Position numbers and translations under genes: made by a program
Notes under the pieces: generated by a model
What the model saw: only the letters and a program-made list of their open reading frames with translations
Databases searched by the model: none
Told to the model about the DNA's origin: nothing
Part shown: piece after piece, positions 1-9,559 of the stretch
How the letters are laid out: each line of letters begins with the position of its first letter
Position numbering within the stretch: position 1 is the stretch's first letter
Source: Bradyrhizobium sp. RP6
Lineage (GTDB): Bacteria > Pseudomonadota > Alphaproteobacteria > Rhizobiales > Xanthobacteraceae
Length of the DNA stretch: 64,000 nt
Reading direction: 5' to 3'
Assembly: GCF_003837805.1 (NCBI RefSeq)
Contig: NZ_RQIT01000015.1
Coordinates: 117,884-181,883, forward strand

Positions 1-1014
1 ACGCAAACCGATGTCTACAACGTGCCGGTCTATCGCCGTCCGTCGAATCTGTTCGTGCGCGGCTACAAGCAGGATTCGCTCAGCCTGCCCAACAAGGGCC
101 CGGTCTATCGCAAGATCGGCCGCCGCAAGCTCGTGCCCTATTACGACCGCGGCGAGATCGAGGACGGCAAGATCGCCGGCCGCGGACTGGAGATCGCCTG
201 GCTCAAGGATCCGACCGATCTTCTGTTCGCCCAGATCCAGGGATCGGCACGGATCAAGTTCGAGGACGGCAGCTCGGTTCGGCTCAATTACGACGCCTAT
301 AACGGCTACCCCTATACGGCCGTCGGCCGCATCCTGATCGAGCGCGGCATCATCCCGAAAGAGGAGATGTCGATGCAGAAGATCAGGGAGTGGATGGCGC
401 AGAATCCCGATGGCGCCAAGGAGCTGCGCCGCGCGAACCGTGCCTATATCTTCTTCCGCGAGGTCAACCTCTCCGACAAGGACGAGGCGGTGGGCGCGCA
501 AGGCATTCCGCTGACCGCCGGCCGCTCGATCGCGGTCGACAAATCGCTGCATGTCTACGGCACGCCGTTCTTCATCGAGGGCGAGCTGCCGATCGAGTCC
601 GAACGCGCCAAGACGCCGTTTCACCGGCTGATGATCGCGCAGGACACCGGTTCGGCCATCATCGGCCCCGCACGCGCCGATCTGTTTTTCGGCGCCGGCC
701 AGGAGGCCGGCCGTGTCTCCGGGCGGCTGCGCCATCCCATGCGTTTCGTGATGCTGGTGCCGAAGAGCCTCGATCCCGGCCCGCGCGCCGCGAAGTTGCC
801 GATACCGGACCCCAGGCCCTCGGAGAAGATCGCAAAGCTGTTTCCGCAAACCGACCCGGCAAAGACGGGCACGCCTGTTGCCGCAGCGGCGCAAGGCAAG
901 AACGAAACGGTTGCCATCGCCGGCCCCGTTCCGCTACCGGTGCCGCGTCCCGCGATCGACCCTGCCGCTGAGCCGCGTCGACCGGTGAAGAATCGTCCTC
1001 ATCGGCAGCAATGA
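1..1014 (+). CDS. mltA: Membrane-bound lytic murein transglycosylase A, 5' end cut by window
   Basis: The reading frame is open from base 1, so the start lies upstream and 337 residues are visible. MltA cleaves the MurNAc-GlcNAc bond of peptidoglycan with 1,6-anhydro ring formation and acts in the periplasm. The visible part carries the MltA core followed by the C-terminal 3D domain. The family motif DTGSAI holds the catalytic Asp (about 215 residues into the visible part), followed by a typical G-A-G-x-E-A-G stretch. About 70 Pro/Ala-rich residues follow the domain and are probably disordered. The stop overlaps the start of the Smr gene as ATGA, so the two are translationally coupled. The assignment is firm; only the signal peptide is unseen. 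Confidence 0.93.
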   Translation, partial: TQTDVYNVPVYRRPSNLFVRGYKQDSLSLPNKGPVYRKIGRRKLVPYYDRGEIEDGKIAGRGLEIAWLKDPTDLLFAQIQGSARIKFEDGSSVRLNYDAYNGYPYTAVGRILIERGIIPKEEMSMQKIREWMAQNPDGAKELRRANRAYIFFREVNLSDKDEAVGAQGIPLTAGRSIAVDKSLHVYGTPFFIEGELPIESERAKTPFHRLMIAQDTGSAIIGPARADLFFGAGQEAGRVSGRLRHPMRFVMLVPKSLDPGPRAAKLPIPDPRPSEKIAKLFPQTDPAKTGTPVAAAAQGKNETVAIAGPVPLPVPRPAIDPAAEPRRPVKNRPHRQQ

Positions 1015-1601
1015 AACGATCGTCCCGTCCGCCCGTGCTGGAGCCTCGCCCCTCGCCGCGCCGCCGTGCGCTGAGCGAGGAGGAGCGCGAGCTGTGGGAC
1101 CTCGTTTCGAAGCATGTCAAGCCGCTGAGGAAGTACCGCGCGCCGAAGGCGCATGCCGCGCCGCGCGCTGAATCGTCACCGGCCGTGACTGCCACGCGAC
1201 CGGCGTCATCGCCGCGGCCCATCGCCGCCACGCCGGCGCCGCGCGTGGCGAAGCCGTCCATTCCGCCCCTCGCGCCGCTTGGCAAGCGCGAGCGGACAAA
1301 ACTGTCGCGCGGTCGCAGCGAGATCGAGGCGCGGCTCGACCTGCACGGCATGACCCAGATGCGCGCCCATCGCGCGCTGGCCGGCTTCCTGCACCGCGCC
1401 CATCAGGACGGCCTGACCTTCGTGCTCGTCATCACCGGCAAGGGCCGCAGCGGCGGCGAAAGCGGCGTTCTCCGCCGCCAGGTGCCGGAATGGCTCAGCC
1501 TGCCCGAATTCCGCGCCTTCGTCGTCGGCTTCGAAGAGGCCGCCATCGGTCATGGCGGCGAGGGCGCGCTGTATGTACGGATCAGGCGGGCGAGGTCTTA
1601 G
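1011..1601 (+). CDS. Smr/MutS2-type domain protein (putative DNA/RNA endonuclease)
   Basis: A 196-residue protein with a basic, Pro/Ala-rich N-terminal half and a C-terminal Smr domain (about residues 105-190). The domain is shown by the LDLHGMT motif, the ITGKG(R) motif and the family's closing beta-strand (ALYVRIRR). Stand-alone Smr proteins can be nicking endonucleases on DNA or RNA; the substrate here is unknown. The ATG lies in the stop of mltA (ATGA), the order usual in Rhizobiales. Its stop overlaps the stop of the convergent gene on the minus strand by four bases. Domain assignment is firm, cellular role is not. Confidence 0.88.
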   Translation: MKRSSRPPVLEPRPSPRRRALSEEERELWDLVSKHVKPLRKYRAPKAHAAPRAESSPAVTATRPASSPRPIAATPAPRVAKPSIPPLAPLGKRERTKLSRGRSEIEARLDLHGMTQMRAHRALAGFLHRAHQDGLTFVLVITGKGRSGGESGVLRRQVPEWLSLPEFRAFVVGFEEAAIGHGGEGALYVRIRRARS

Positions 1602-2722
1602 AACGGCCGCACGATTCCGACGCGTGGGATCAGGGTCAGGATCAAGCCGCAGACGTTTGTCTTCTGATCCTCCGCCGGAATCAGCGCAGCCTCCTGCTTG
1701 GCCGGCAGCATCTTCACCGCATGCAGGATCAGGAACATGCAGACCGCCCAGTTCGAGATCCAGCGCGAATAGTCGAACACCATCGCGAACATCACGACGT
1801 AGGCGAGGCTGACTCCAATCAGCGCCGCGACGACGAGGCGGCGGTGCGTTTCGCTGGCGAGTGCGCCGATCAGGCGCGCAAGATAGCGCCACAACGGCGT
1901 GTGCAGCCAGATCAGCAGGACGAACACGGGCACGCCGAGAATGTTGTGCGGCAGGCGGCCCCAGGTGTCGGCAACCTCCTTCGCCAGCGGCTGGTACCAG
2001 ATGTAGGCAAATTGCAGCAGGTCGGTCCGCGCAGGATCGGCCATCCGGCTCTTCAGATAGGCCACGAAATCCGCTTCGGGGATCGGCATCGTTCCCAGGA
2101 ATTGCGCCGCGAAGAACAGTGCGGAGATGATGAGCACGGCAACGGCGCCGAAAGCGACGTTGCTGCGGTTGCTGCCGTAGGTCAGGTAGTGCCTGAGCAC
2201 GACGATGGTGATGATCGTCGGCACATACATCAAGAGATGAATGTGATGGATCAGCACGAGGACGATCGAGAACAGCGCGGCCGTGGCAACGAACAGCAGC
2301 GAGCCCGCGGGCATCAGCAGCAGGATGATCGCCAGCGCGCAGCCGTAGATGTCGAAATGGCCGAGCGTGTGCATGAAGTTCTTCAGGAAGAACGGGGAGC
2401 CCGCGGTGAAGACGAACAGCGGCAGCGTCCTCGTGGTGAAGCCGAAGGTCTTCTGGAACAGTCTTGCGTAAAGCGCTGATGTCGCCAGCCACGTCGCCCC
2501 GCCGAGCGCGAACACCAGCCAGACCGGCACCTTGTCGGTGAAGAGGGCGACGACCGCTCCGATCAGCGCGCGCTTGATGAAGCCGAAATGATAGTCGACG
2601 AGGAGGTGAATGTAGGGGACGTAAGGCGGCAGCTGGATCTTGTGGACGAAGACGCCAATGATGACCGCCGCGTTGATCGCGAGCAGCAGACGCCAGGGAT
2701 TTTGCAGGATGCGCCCGGTCAC
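1598..2722 (-). CDS. Polytopic inner-membrane protein of unknown function
   Basis: A 374-residue protein with about nine or ten hydrophobic segments and short charged loops, so an integral membrane protein. The N-terminus has a positive segment followed by a membrane helix without a cleavage site. The loop VDYHFGFIKRALIG and an aromatic, His-containing segment (MHTLGHFDIYGCAL) resemble the outer loops of membrane glycosyltransferase or mannosyltransferase-like proteins. I cannot name a family, and a catalytic Asp pair is not obvious. It overlaps the convergent Smr gene by four bases and is separated from hslU upstream by a repeat element. Treat as hypothetical. Confidence 0.8.
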   Translation of the reverse strand: MTGRILQNPWRLLLAINAAVIIGVFVHKIQLPPYVPYIHLLVDYHFGFIKRALIGAVVALFTDKVPVWLVFALGGATWLATSALYARLFQKTFGFTTRTLPLFVFTAGSPFFLKNFMHTLGHFDIYGCALAIILLLMPAGSLLFVATAALFSIVLVLIHHIHLLMYVPTIITIVVLRHYLTYGSNRSNVAFGAVAVLIISALFFAAQFLGTMPIPEADFVAYLKSRMADPARTDLLQFAYIWYQPLAKEVADTWGRLPHNILGVPVFVLLIWLHTPLWRYLARLIGALASETHRRLVVAALIGVSLAYVVMFAMVFDYSRWISNWAVCMFLILHAVKMLPAKQEAALIPAEDQKTNVCGLILTLIPRVGIVRPF

Positions 2723-2757
2723 GCCCCACCCGAACTGGTGAGAGCAACCTCCGCTGT

Positions 2758-2886
2758 CGCCCCGGGCAAGCGAAGCGCGACCCGGGACCCATAACCACAG
2801 GCAGTCGTTTGTGCCGGGATCGGAGCCGCCATCTGCTTCAACAAGGACCGCTGGTGGTTATGGGTCCCTGCTTTCGCAGGGACGAC
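2758..2886. repeat. Dispersed palindromic repeat, degenerate copy
   Basis: Two arms, GACCCATAACCACAGGCAG near 2785 and a matching TGGTTATGGGTC near 2855, face each other, and the right arm ends in CCCTGCTTTCGCAGGGACGA. The same arms recur at 60553-60696. I recognise this as a frequent intergenic repeat of Bradyrhizobium. The centre differs from the second copy, so this copy looks partly rebuilt. It fills the gap between hslU and the membrane-protein gene. Confidence 0.7.
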
Positions 2887-2914
2887 CGCGGATAGATAGC
2901 GGACTGAATCAAAA

Positions 2915-4219
<1,305 letters not shown>

Positions 4220-4271
4220 GTGTGCTTAGCTAGGGTCAGATGCACGCCGGGACAAGCCGCTTTTTTGGCCG

Positions 4272-4889
4272 TCAGATGATCGGCGGGCCCGATTGCCATT
4301 GTTTCACGCCCTCGATCGGATGAATCAGCATCAGGATGTTGAGCGTCAGATTGTCGCGAATATGGAGTGCCAGCACGATCTCGAAGGCGAGGCCGAGCAG
4401 GACAGTGACCGGGGCGGGCAGCACGCGCGCGGCGAGGAACCCCAGCACCATGAACAGCGTGTCCGAAACCGAATTGACGATGCTGTCGCCGTAATAATCC
4501 AGCGAGATCGTGCCGGCGCGATAGCGCTCGATGATGAACGGCGAGTTCTCGACGATCTCCCAGGCGCCCTCGATCAGCATCGCGATGATCAGCCGGACGG
4601 GCCACGACAGGGTCAGGAACGGCGATCGAGCGAACAGCAGCCAGGTCAGGCCGTAGAACAGGAAGCCGTGCAGCACGTGCGAAAAACTGTACCAGTCGGC
4701 GATGTGCTGCGAATTCTCTGAGCTGTTCACCACGCCATGCCAGAGCTTGATGGTGCCGCAGGTGCAGATCGGCACGCGCCCCATCGCGAACAGGATCGAG
4801 GCCTGCAGCGCCAGCAGCAGCAGCGCGATGCCGGCCCAGGCGAACGGCGGGACCGCGACCTTGCTCTCGCGCGCCTGCACCAGCGTCAC
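4272..4889 (-). CDS. DUF2585 (UPF0314) family membrane protein
   Basis: A 205-residue protein with about five hydrophobic segments. The conserved family stretch (ICTCGTIKLWHG, then WYSFSHVLHGF and EGAWEIVENS) identifies the rhizobial DUF2585/UPF0314 family, whose function is not known. The Cys pair (CTC), the His residues and the Glu/Asn of WEIVENSP are the best candidates for a metal or active site. The start overlaps the stop of the acetyltransferase gene by four bases (ATGA type), so it is translated as part of the hslV-hslU transcript. Confidence 0.9.
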   Translation of the reverse strand: MTLVQARESKVAVPPFAWAGIALLLLALQASILFAMGRVPICTCGTIKLWHGVVNSSENSQHIADWYSFSHVLHGFLFYGLTWLLFARSPFLTLSWPVRLIIAMLIEGAWEIVENSPFIIERYRAGTISLDYYGDSIVNSVSDTLFMVLGFLAARVLPAPVTVLLGLAFEIVLALHIRDNLTLNILMLIHPIEGVKQWQSGPPII

Positions 4890-5371
4890 GGTTCGCGCAC
4901 CATCAGCAGTGCCGGACCATCAGGCGTCTCCACCATGCGGTCGCGGATGAATCCCGCCTTCTCGTAAGCGCGGATCGCGCGTGCGTTGAGCGGATCCGGA
5001 TCGGTGACCATGCGCGGCAAGCCCTGCCGCAGCTGCTCGTCGACGAACGCGCGGATGAACGCCGAACCGTGGCCGCGTCCGATCATGCCGCTTTCTCCGA
5101 TGAACTGGTCGATCCCACGCGTGCCCTCCGGTTGCGGCCCGAAGCCCGTATTCCAGGCGGTCAGGCGGTAGCATTGAAGATAGCCGAATGGCTTGTCGCC
5201 GGCCAACACGATGAACTGGTCCATGGCGGGCTCGATGAGGTCACCGCTCACCAGCGCAAACTGCTCGTCCGGATCGCCCCACCACTCCCTGACATGCGCC
5301 TCACCCAGCCATCGCCGGATCAGCGGCAGGTCGGCCCTGGTCATCGGGCGGAAGGCATAGGCGGTCGGCAT
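4886..5371 (-). CDS. GNAT-family N-acetyltransferase, AAC(6')-like
   Basis: A 161-residue single-domain acetyltransferase. The N-terminal pattern FRPMTRADLPLIRRWL and the tryptophan-rich EWWGDPDEQ loop resemble aminoglycoside 6'-N-acetyltransferase and siderophore acetyltransferase-like GNAT proteins. The acetyl-CoA site is GRGHGSAFIRAF, and NARAIRAYEKAGF is the classical GNAT motif B. The substrate cannot be read from sequence, and chromosomal members of this group are often not resistance enzymes. It starts 3 bases after hslV and overlaps the DUF2585 gene, so it sits inside the hslVU operon. Confidence 0.9.
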   Translation of the reverse strand: MPTAYAFRPMTRADLPLIRRWLGEAHVREWWGDPDEQFALVSGDLIEPAMDQFIVLAGDKPFGYLQCYRLTAWNTGFGPQPEGTRGIDQFIGESGMIGRGHGSAFIRAFVDEQLRQGLPRMVTDPDPLNARAIRAYEKAGFIRDRMVETPDGPALLMVREP

Positions 5372-5374
5372 CGC

Positions 5375-5935
5375 CTAGCCAGTCGCCAGGCTCTCAATGG
5401 TCAAATTGCGGTTGGTGTAGACGCAGATGTCGGCAGCGATGTCGAGGGAGCGGCGGACGATGGTCTCGGCGTCCTTGTCGGTGTCGAGCAGGGCCCGTGC
5501 CGCCGCAAGGGCATAGTTGCCGCCGGAGCCGATCGCCATCACGCCGGCCTCGGGCTCGAGCACGTCGCCGGTGCCTGTCAGCACCAGGGAGACGTCCTTG
5601 TCGGCGACGATCATCATGGCCTCCAGCCGCCTTAGGTAGCGGTCGGTGCGCCAGTCCTTGGCGAGCTCGACCGCGGCCCGGGTCAGCTGTCCCGGATATT
5701 GCTCGAGTTTGGCTTCCAGCCGCTCGAACAGTGTGAAGGCGTCGGCCGTCGCGCCGGCAAAGCCACCGATGACGTCGCCCTTGCCGAGCTTGCGGACCTT
5801 CTTGGCGTTGGACTTGATCACGGTCTGGCCGATCGAGACCTGGCCGTCGCCGCCGACCACCACCTTGCCGCCCTTGCGGACCGTCAAGATCGTGGTGCCG
5901 TGCCAGACCGGCGAGCTATTCTGGGAAGCCTGCAT
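5375..5935 (-). CDS. hslV: HslV, peptidase subunit of the HslVU protease
   Basis: Threonine protease of the proteasome beta fold, forming a dodecamer capped by HslU. The 186 residues include a 13-residue N-terminal propeptide ending in WHG. The mature protein would start at Thr14 of the conserved G-TTI sequence, the catalytic nucleophile. Other family marks are the VVVGGDGQVS strand, the KVRKL segment and GSGGNYA near the active site. It is first of four minus-strand genes that end with hslU, and it is divergent from hisB across 194 bases. I looked for an RpoH-type promoter there and did not find a convincing one. Confidence 0.98.
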   Translation of the reverse strand: MQASQNSSPVWHGTTILTVRKGGKVVVGGDGQVSIGQTVIKSNAKKVRKLGKGDVIGGFAGATADAFTLFERLEAKLEQYPGQLTRAAVELAKDWRTDRYLRRLEAMMIVADKDVSLVLTGTGDVLEPEAGVMAIGSGGNYALAAARALLDTDKDAETIVRRSLDIAADICVYTNRNLTIESLATG

Positions 5936-6113
5936 GGATGATCCTCGTTGTCCGGCTTGATTTAGGCGGTCGTGGCTAAGGGCACAACGGGCCGTTCCGG
6001 CCCTAGATTCCGCTCACCATAGGCGGAAGTGTTGGCCTGCCCGAGCGTTCCCGCAGTAGCGAAGGCGTCATTTGGCTGTTAAAAGACCGCCGTTTTCGGC
6101 TCCCTAGCTAGGA

Positions 6114-6129
6114 TGAAAGCCAGCTTTCA
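6114..6129 (+). promoter_or_regulatory. Perfect inverted repeat abutting the hisB start codon
   Basis: TGAAAGC (6114-6120), two spacer bases and GCTTTCA (6123-6129) form a perfect 7+7 dyad that ends one base before the ATG at 6130. No clear Shine-Dalgarno sequence lies outside it. The dyad could act as an RNA hairpin on the ribosome landing site, or as a DNA operator. Which of these, if either, is inference. Confidence 0.5.
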
Positions 6130-6723
6130 ATGCGCACCGCGACGATCAAGCGCAAGACCAAGGAAACCGACATCGAGGCCTCCGTGAACCTCGATGGCAC
6201 CGGCGTGTCCAATATCGCGACCGGCATCGGCTTTTTCGACCATATGCTCGATCTCCTCGCCCGCCATTCCCGCATCGACCTCACGGTCAAGGCGGTGGGC
6301 GACCTGCACATTGATCATCACCATACCACCGAAGACACCGGCATCGCGCTGGGCCAGGCGGTCAGGCAGGCGCTCGGCAACATGGCGGGCATCACCCGCT
6401 ATGCCGGCGTGCACATGCCCATGGACGAGACGCTCTCGCGCGTGGTCATCGACATCTCGGGCCGCCCGTTCCTAGTGTTCAAGGTCGAGTTTCCCCGCGA
6501 CAAGATCGGCGAGTTCGACACCGAGCTGGTGCGCGAGTGGTTCCAGGCCTTCGCCATCAACGCCGGCGTGACTCTCCACGTCGAGACCCTATATGGCGAT
6601 AACAGCCACCATATCGCCGAGTCCTGCTTCAAGGGTCTGGCGCGGGCGCTGCGGGCGGCGGTCGCGATCGATCCGAAGGCGGCGGGCGAAATCCCGTCCA
6701 CCAAGGGCTCGCTCGGCGGCTGA
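6130..6723 (+). CDS. hisB: Imidazoleglycerol-phosphate dehydratase
   Basis: Converts imidazole glycerol phosphate to imidazole acetol phosphate, the sixth step of histidine synthesis, in the cytoplasm. The 197 residues are the monofunctional form without a HisN-type phosphatase domain. The two metal-binding signatures are present: HHHTTEDTG from residue 63 and NSHHIAES from residue 168. It is the first gene of hisB-DUF2628-hisH-hisA-hisF-hisE. The stop is 65 bases before the DUF2628 gene. Confidence 0.98.
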   Translation: MRTATIKRKTKETDIEASVNLDGTGVSNIATGIGFFDHMLDLLARHSRIDLTVKAVGDLHIDHHHTTEDTGIALGQAVRQALGNMAGITRYAGVHMPMDETLSRVVIDISGRPFLVFKVEFPRDKIGEFDTELVREWFQAFAINAGVTLHVETLYGDNSHHIAESCFKGLARALRAAVAIDPKAAGEIPSTKGSLGG

Positions 6724-6788
6724 CATCTTCGTCTCGGTGGCAAAACGCTGCCGGCGGCATCACTGAATTCGAAGAACGGGGCATCACC

Positions 6789-7319
6789 ATGCCTGTCTAC
6801 ACAGTTCACGCTCCCTCACCCGCAGGAGCCGATCTGCGCGCGACCGACAAGTTCGTCTTCGTGCGCGACGGCTTCCATTTCTGGGCAATGGTCTTCGGCC
6901 CGTTCTGGCTGCTGTGGAATCGGTTGTGGCTGGCGCTGATCGGCTGGGTGCTGTTCACGGCCGCGTTCAGCGCGGGGCTGTCCAGCCTCGGTGTCGGCCG
7001 CAGCTCGATCGTCTTTGCCAATCTCGTCGTCGCGCTGCTGATGGGTTTCGAGGCCTCGAGCCTGCGCCGCTGGACGTTGTCGCGCGGCAAATGGCGGCAG
7101 CTCGACGTGGTGGTTGCCGACAACGGTGACACCGCCGAGCGCCGCTTCTTCGAGCGCTGGAGCCAGAAGCAGCACGGCATCGTCAACGATCAATGGGCCG
7201 TCGATCGCGGCGGTCCGCCGCCGACCCGCGGCGTGCCGGGCCAGCAGTTCTCGAACCCGCCGCCGATTCCGGCCGGCGGCATCATTGGATTGTTTCCAGA
7301 ACCGGGAGGGTCAAGATGA
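6789..7319 (+). CDS. DUF2628 domain membrane protein inside the his cluster
   Basis: A 176-residue protein. The N-terminal MPVYTVHAP and VFVRDGFHFWA with FGPFWLLWNRLW are the DUF2628 signature. Two or three hydrophobic helices follow (about residues 35-95), then a soluble tail rich in Pro and Gly that ends near a hydrophobic PAGGIIGLFPEPGG segment. The function of DUF2628 is not known. Its stop overlaps the hisH start as ATGA, so hisH translation depends on it. I infer a membrane role unrelated to histidine chemistry that travels with the operon. Confidence 0.88.
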   Translation: MPVYTVHAPSPAGADLRATDKFVFVRDGFHFWAMVFGPFWLLWNRLWLALIGWVLFTAAFSAGLSSLGVGRSSIVFANLVVALLMGFEASSLRRWTLSRGKWRQLDVVVADNGDTAERRFFERWSQKQHGIVNDQWAVDRGGPPPTRGVPGQQFSNPPPIPAGGIIGLFPEPGGSR

Positions 7320-7966
7320 GCGTCGCCATCATCGATTACGGTTCCGGCAATCTGCATTCCGCCGCCAAGGCGTTCGAGCGCGCTGCGCGCAGCCTGGAGA
7401 GCCCGCAAAAGGTCTTCGTCACCAGTGATCCGGACCAGGCCTACGAGGCTGACCGCCTGGTGCTGCCGGGCGTCGGCGCCTTCGCCGATTGCCGTCGCGG
7501 GCTCGATGCGGTCAACGGCATGGTCGAGGCGATCACCGAGGCGGTGCGCGTCAAGGCGCGGCCGTTCTTCGGCATCTGCGTCGGCATGCAGCTGATGGCG
7601 AGCCGCGGCAAGGAACACGTTATCACCGAAGGCCTGAACTGGATCGGCGGCGACGTCGAGAAGATCACGCCGCGCGACGAAAACCTCAAGATCCCGCACA
7701 TGGGCTGGAATACACTCGGCGTGCTGCAGGAACATCCGGTGCTGAACAAGCTGCCGCTCGGCCCAAAGGGCCAGCATGCCTATTTCGTGCACTCCTACCA
7801 CCTCAATGCCGCCAACGAGGCGGACGTGCTTGCACGCGCCGATTACGGTGGGCCAGTCACCGCGATCGTGGCGAAGGACACCGCGATCGGGACCCAATTC
7901 CACCCCGAGAAGAGCCAGCGCTTTGGTTTGGCCCTGATCTCGAACTTTTTGCGATGGAAGCCGTGA
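7316..7966 (+). CDS. hisH: Imidazole glycerol phosphate synthase, glutaminase subunit
   Basis: Class I glutamine amidotransferase that supplies ammonia to HisF. The chosen ATG gives MSVAIIDYGSGNLHS, the normal family N-terminus; it lies in the stop of the DUF2628 gene and follows GGGAGG. A longer in-frame extension to 7193 has no family support. The catalytic triad is visible: Cys88 in FFGICVGMQ, and His196 and Glu198 in QFHPEKS. Length 216 residues is typical. HisH and HisF form the heterodimeric synthase, and both are in this operon. Confidence 0.97.
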   Translation: MSVAIIDYGSGNLHSAAKAFERAARSLESPQKVFVTSDPDQAYEADRLVLPGVGAFADCRRGLDAVNGMVEAITEAVRVKARPFFGICVGMQLMASRGKEHVITEGLNWIGGDVEKITPRDENLKIPHMGWNTLGVLQEHPVLNKLPLGPKGQHAYFVHSYHLNAANEADVLARADYGGPVTAIVAKDTAIGTQFHPEKSQRFGLALISNFLRWKP

Positions 7967-8697
7967 TTCTCTTTCCCGCGATCGACCTCAAGAACGGCCA
8001 GTGCGTGCGCCTCGAGCAAGGCGACATGGCGCGCGCGACCGTGTTCAACCTCAATCCAGCCGCGCAGGCGCAGAGCTTTGCGGAGCAGGGTTTCGAGTAT
8101 CTCCACGTCGTCGATCTCGACGGCGCCTTCGCCGGCAAGCCTGTCAACGCGCAGGCCGTCGAGGCGATGCTGAAGACGATCAAGATCCCGGTGCAGCTCG
8201 GCGGCGGCATCCGCGATCTCGCCACCGTCGAAGCCTGGCTCGACAAGGGCATCACCCGCGTCATCATCGGCACCGCCGCGGTGCGCGATCCCGAGCTGGT
8301 GAAGTCGGCTGCGAAGACATTCCCCGGCCGCGTCGCAGTCGGGCTCGACGCGCGTGACGGCAAGGTCGCGGTCGAAGGCTGGGCCGAGACCTCGCAGGTC
8401 ACCGTGCTCGAGATCGCAAAGCGTTTCGAGGATGCCGGCGTCGCCGCCATCATCTTCACCGACATCGCGCGCGACGGCCTGCTCAAGGGTCTGAACCTCG
8501 AGGCGACCATTGCGCTGGCCGACGCCATCTCCATTCCCGTGATCGCTTCCGGCGGCCTCGCCTCGATCGAGGACGTCAAGGCGATGCTGGCGCCGCGGGC
8601 AAAAAAGCTCGCCGGTGCGATCGCCGGCCGTGCGCTCTACGACGGCCGGCTCGATCCCGCCGCCGCCCTCACTTTGATCCGCAACGCGCGCGCGTAG
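7963..8697 (+). CDS. hisA: Phosphoribosylformimino-AICAR phosphate isomerase
   Basis: Amadori isomerase with a (beta-alpha)8 barrel; it catalyses the step before HisFH. Family N-termini begin MILFPAIDLK, which here corresponds to a GTG at 7963 overlapping the hisH stop as GTGA. An ATG at 7954 would add three residues and is the alternative start. The catalytic Asp8 lies in PAIDLKNG, and the second half carries the matching VGLDARDGKV strand. Phosphate-binding loops GGGIRD and ASGGLAS are present. Length 244 residues. Confidence 0.96.
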   Translation: MILFPAIDLKNGQCVRLEQGDMARATVFNLNPAAQAQSFAEQGFEYLHVVDLDGAFAGKPVNAQAVEAMLKTIKIPVQLGGGIRDLATVEAWLDKGITRVIIGTAAVRDPELVKSAAKTFPGRVAVGLDARDGKVAVEGWAETSQVTVLEIAKRFEDAGVAAIIFTDIARDGLLKGLNLEATIALADAISIPVIASGGLASIEDVKAMLAPRAKKLAGAIAGRALYDGRLDPAAALTLIRNARA

Positions 8698-8707
8698 GAG
8701 CCGACAG

Positions 8708-9481
8708 ATGTTCAAGGTGCGCGTGATCCCCTGCCTCGACGTCAAGGACGGCCGAGTCGTCAAGGGCGTCAACTTCGTCGATCTCAGGGATGCCGGCGAT
8801 CCCGTCGAGGCCGCGATCGCCTATGACGCCGCCGGCGCCGACGAGCTCACTTTCCTCGACATCACCGCGACCCATGAGAACCGTGGCATCATGCTGGACG
8901 TGGTCCGGCGCACGGCGGAAGCCTGCTTCATGCCGGTAACCGTCGGCGGCGGCGTGCGCGAGGTCAACGACATCAAGACGCTGCTGCGCGCCGGTGCCGA
9001 CAAGGTCTCGATCAACAGCGCCGCGGTGGCGCGGCGCGAGTTCGTCAAGGAAGCTGCCGAAAAATTCGGAGAGCAGTGCGTGGTGGTCGCGATCGACGCC
9101 AAGCGCGTCAAGCGCCCGGGCGGCGACCGCTGGGAGATTTTCACCCATGGCGGGCGCAACTCCACCGGCATCGATGCGATCGAATATGCTCAGGAAGTGG
9201 TCTCGCTCGGGGCCGGTGAAATCCTGCTCACCTCGATGGATCGCGACGGCACCAGGCAGGGTTTCGACATTCCGCTGACCCGTGCGATCGCCGACAGTAT
9301 TCCCGTTCCCGTGATCGCCTCGGGCGGCGTCGGCAATCTCGACCATCTCGTCGACGGTATCCGCGACGGGCACGCCACGGCCGTGCTGGCCGCCTCGATC
9401 TTCCATTTCGGGGAATTCACCATCCGCGAAGCCAAGGAGCACATGGCGCGGCGCGGACTGCCGATGCGCCTCGATGCCTGA
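8708..9481 (+). CDS. hisF: Imidazole glycerol phosphate synthase, cyclase subunit
   Basis: Uses ammonia from HisH to form imidazole glycerol phosphate and AICAR, joining histidine to purine synthesis. The 257-residue (beta-alpha)8 barrel has both catalytic aspartates: Asp11 in PCLDVKDGRVVKG and Asp130 in VVVAIDAK. Loops TVGGGVRE and ASGGVGN bind the two substrate phosphates. It starts 10 bases after hisA behind GGAG. Confidence 0.98.
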   Translation: MFKVRVIPCLDVKDGRVVKGVNFVDLRDAGDPVEAAIAYDAAGADELTFLDITATHENRGIMLDVVRRTAEACFMPVTVGGGVREVNDIKTLLRAGADKVSINSAAVARREFVKEAAEKFGEQCVVVAIDAKRVKRPGGDRWEIFTHGGRNSTGIDAIEYAQEVVSLGAGEILLTSMDRDGTRQGFDIPLTRAIADSIPVPVIASGGVGNLDHLVDGIRDGHATAVLAASIFHFGEFTIREAKEHMARRGLPMRLDA

Positions 9482-9559
9482 CGACTCCGGTCCATAAGAA
9501 TGCTAGATTGGCGGACGGGATGGCCGTTCATGGTCCTGTGTGTTTCTGAGTAAAGTCCG

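Noticed and set aside
4886..5371. Calling the GNAT gene an aminoglycoside resistance determinant
   Set aside because: Only family-level resemblance to AAC(6') is visible. Its stable place in the hslVU operon points to a housekeeping role.
5936..6129. RpoH promoter for hslV
   Set aside because: No CTTG with a correctly spaced CYTATNT box on the minus strand; the CTTG copies inside the hisB start region lack a -10 partner.
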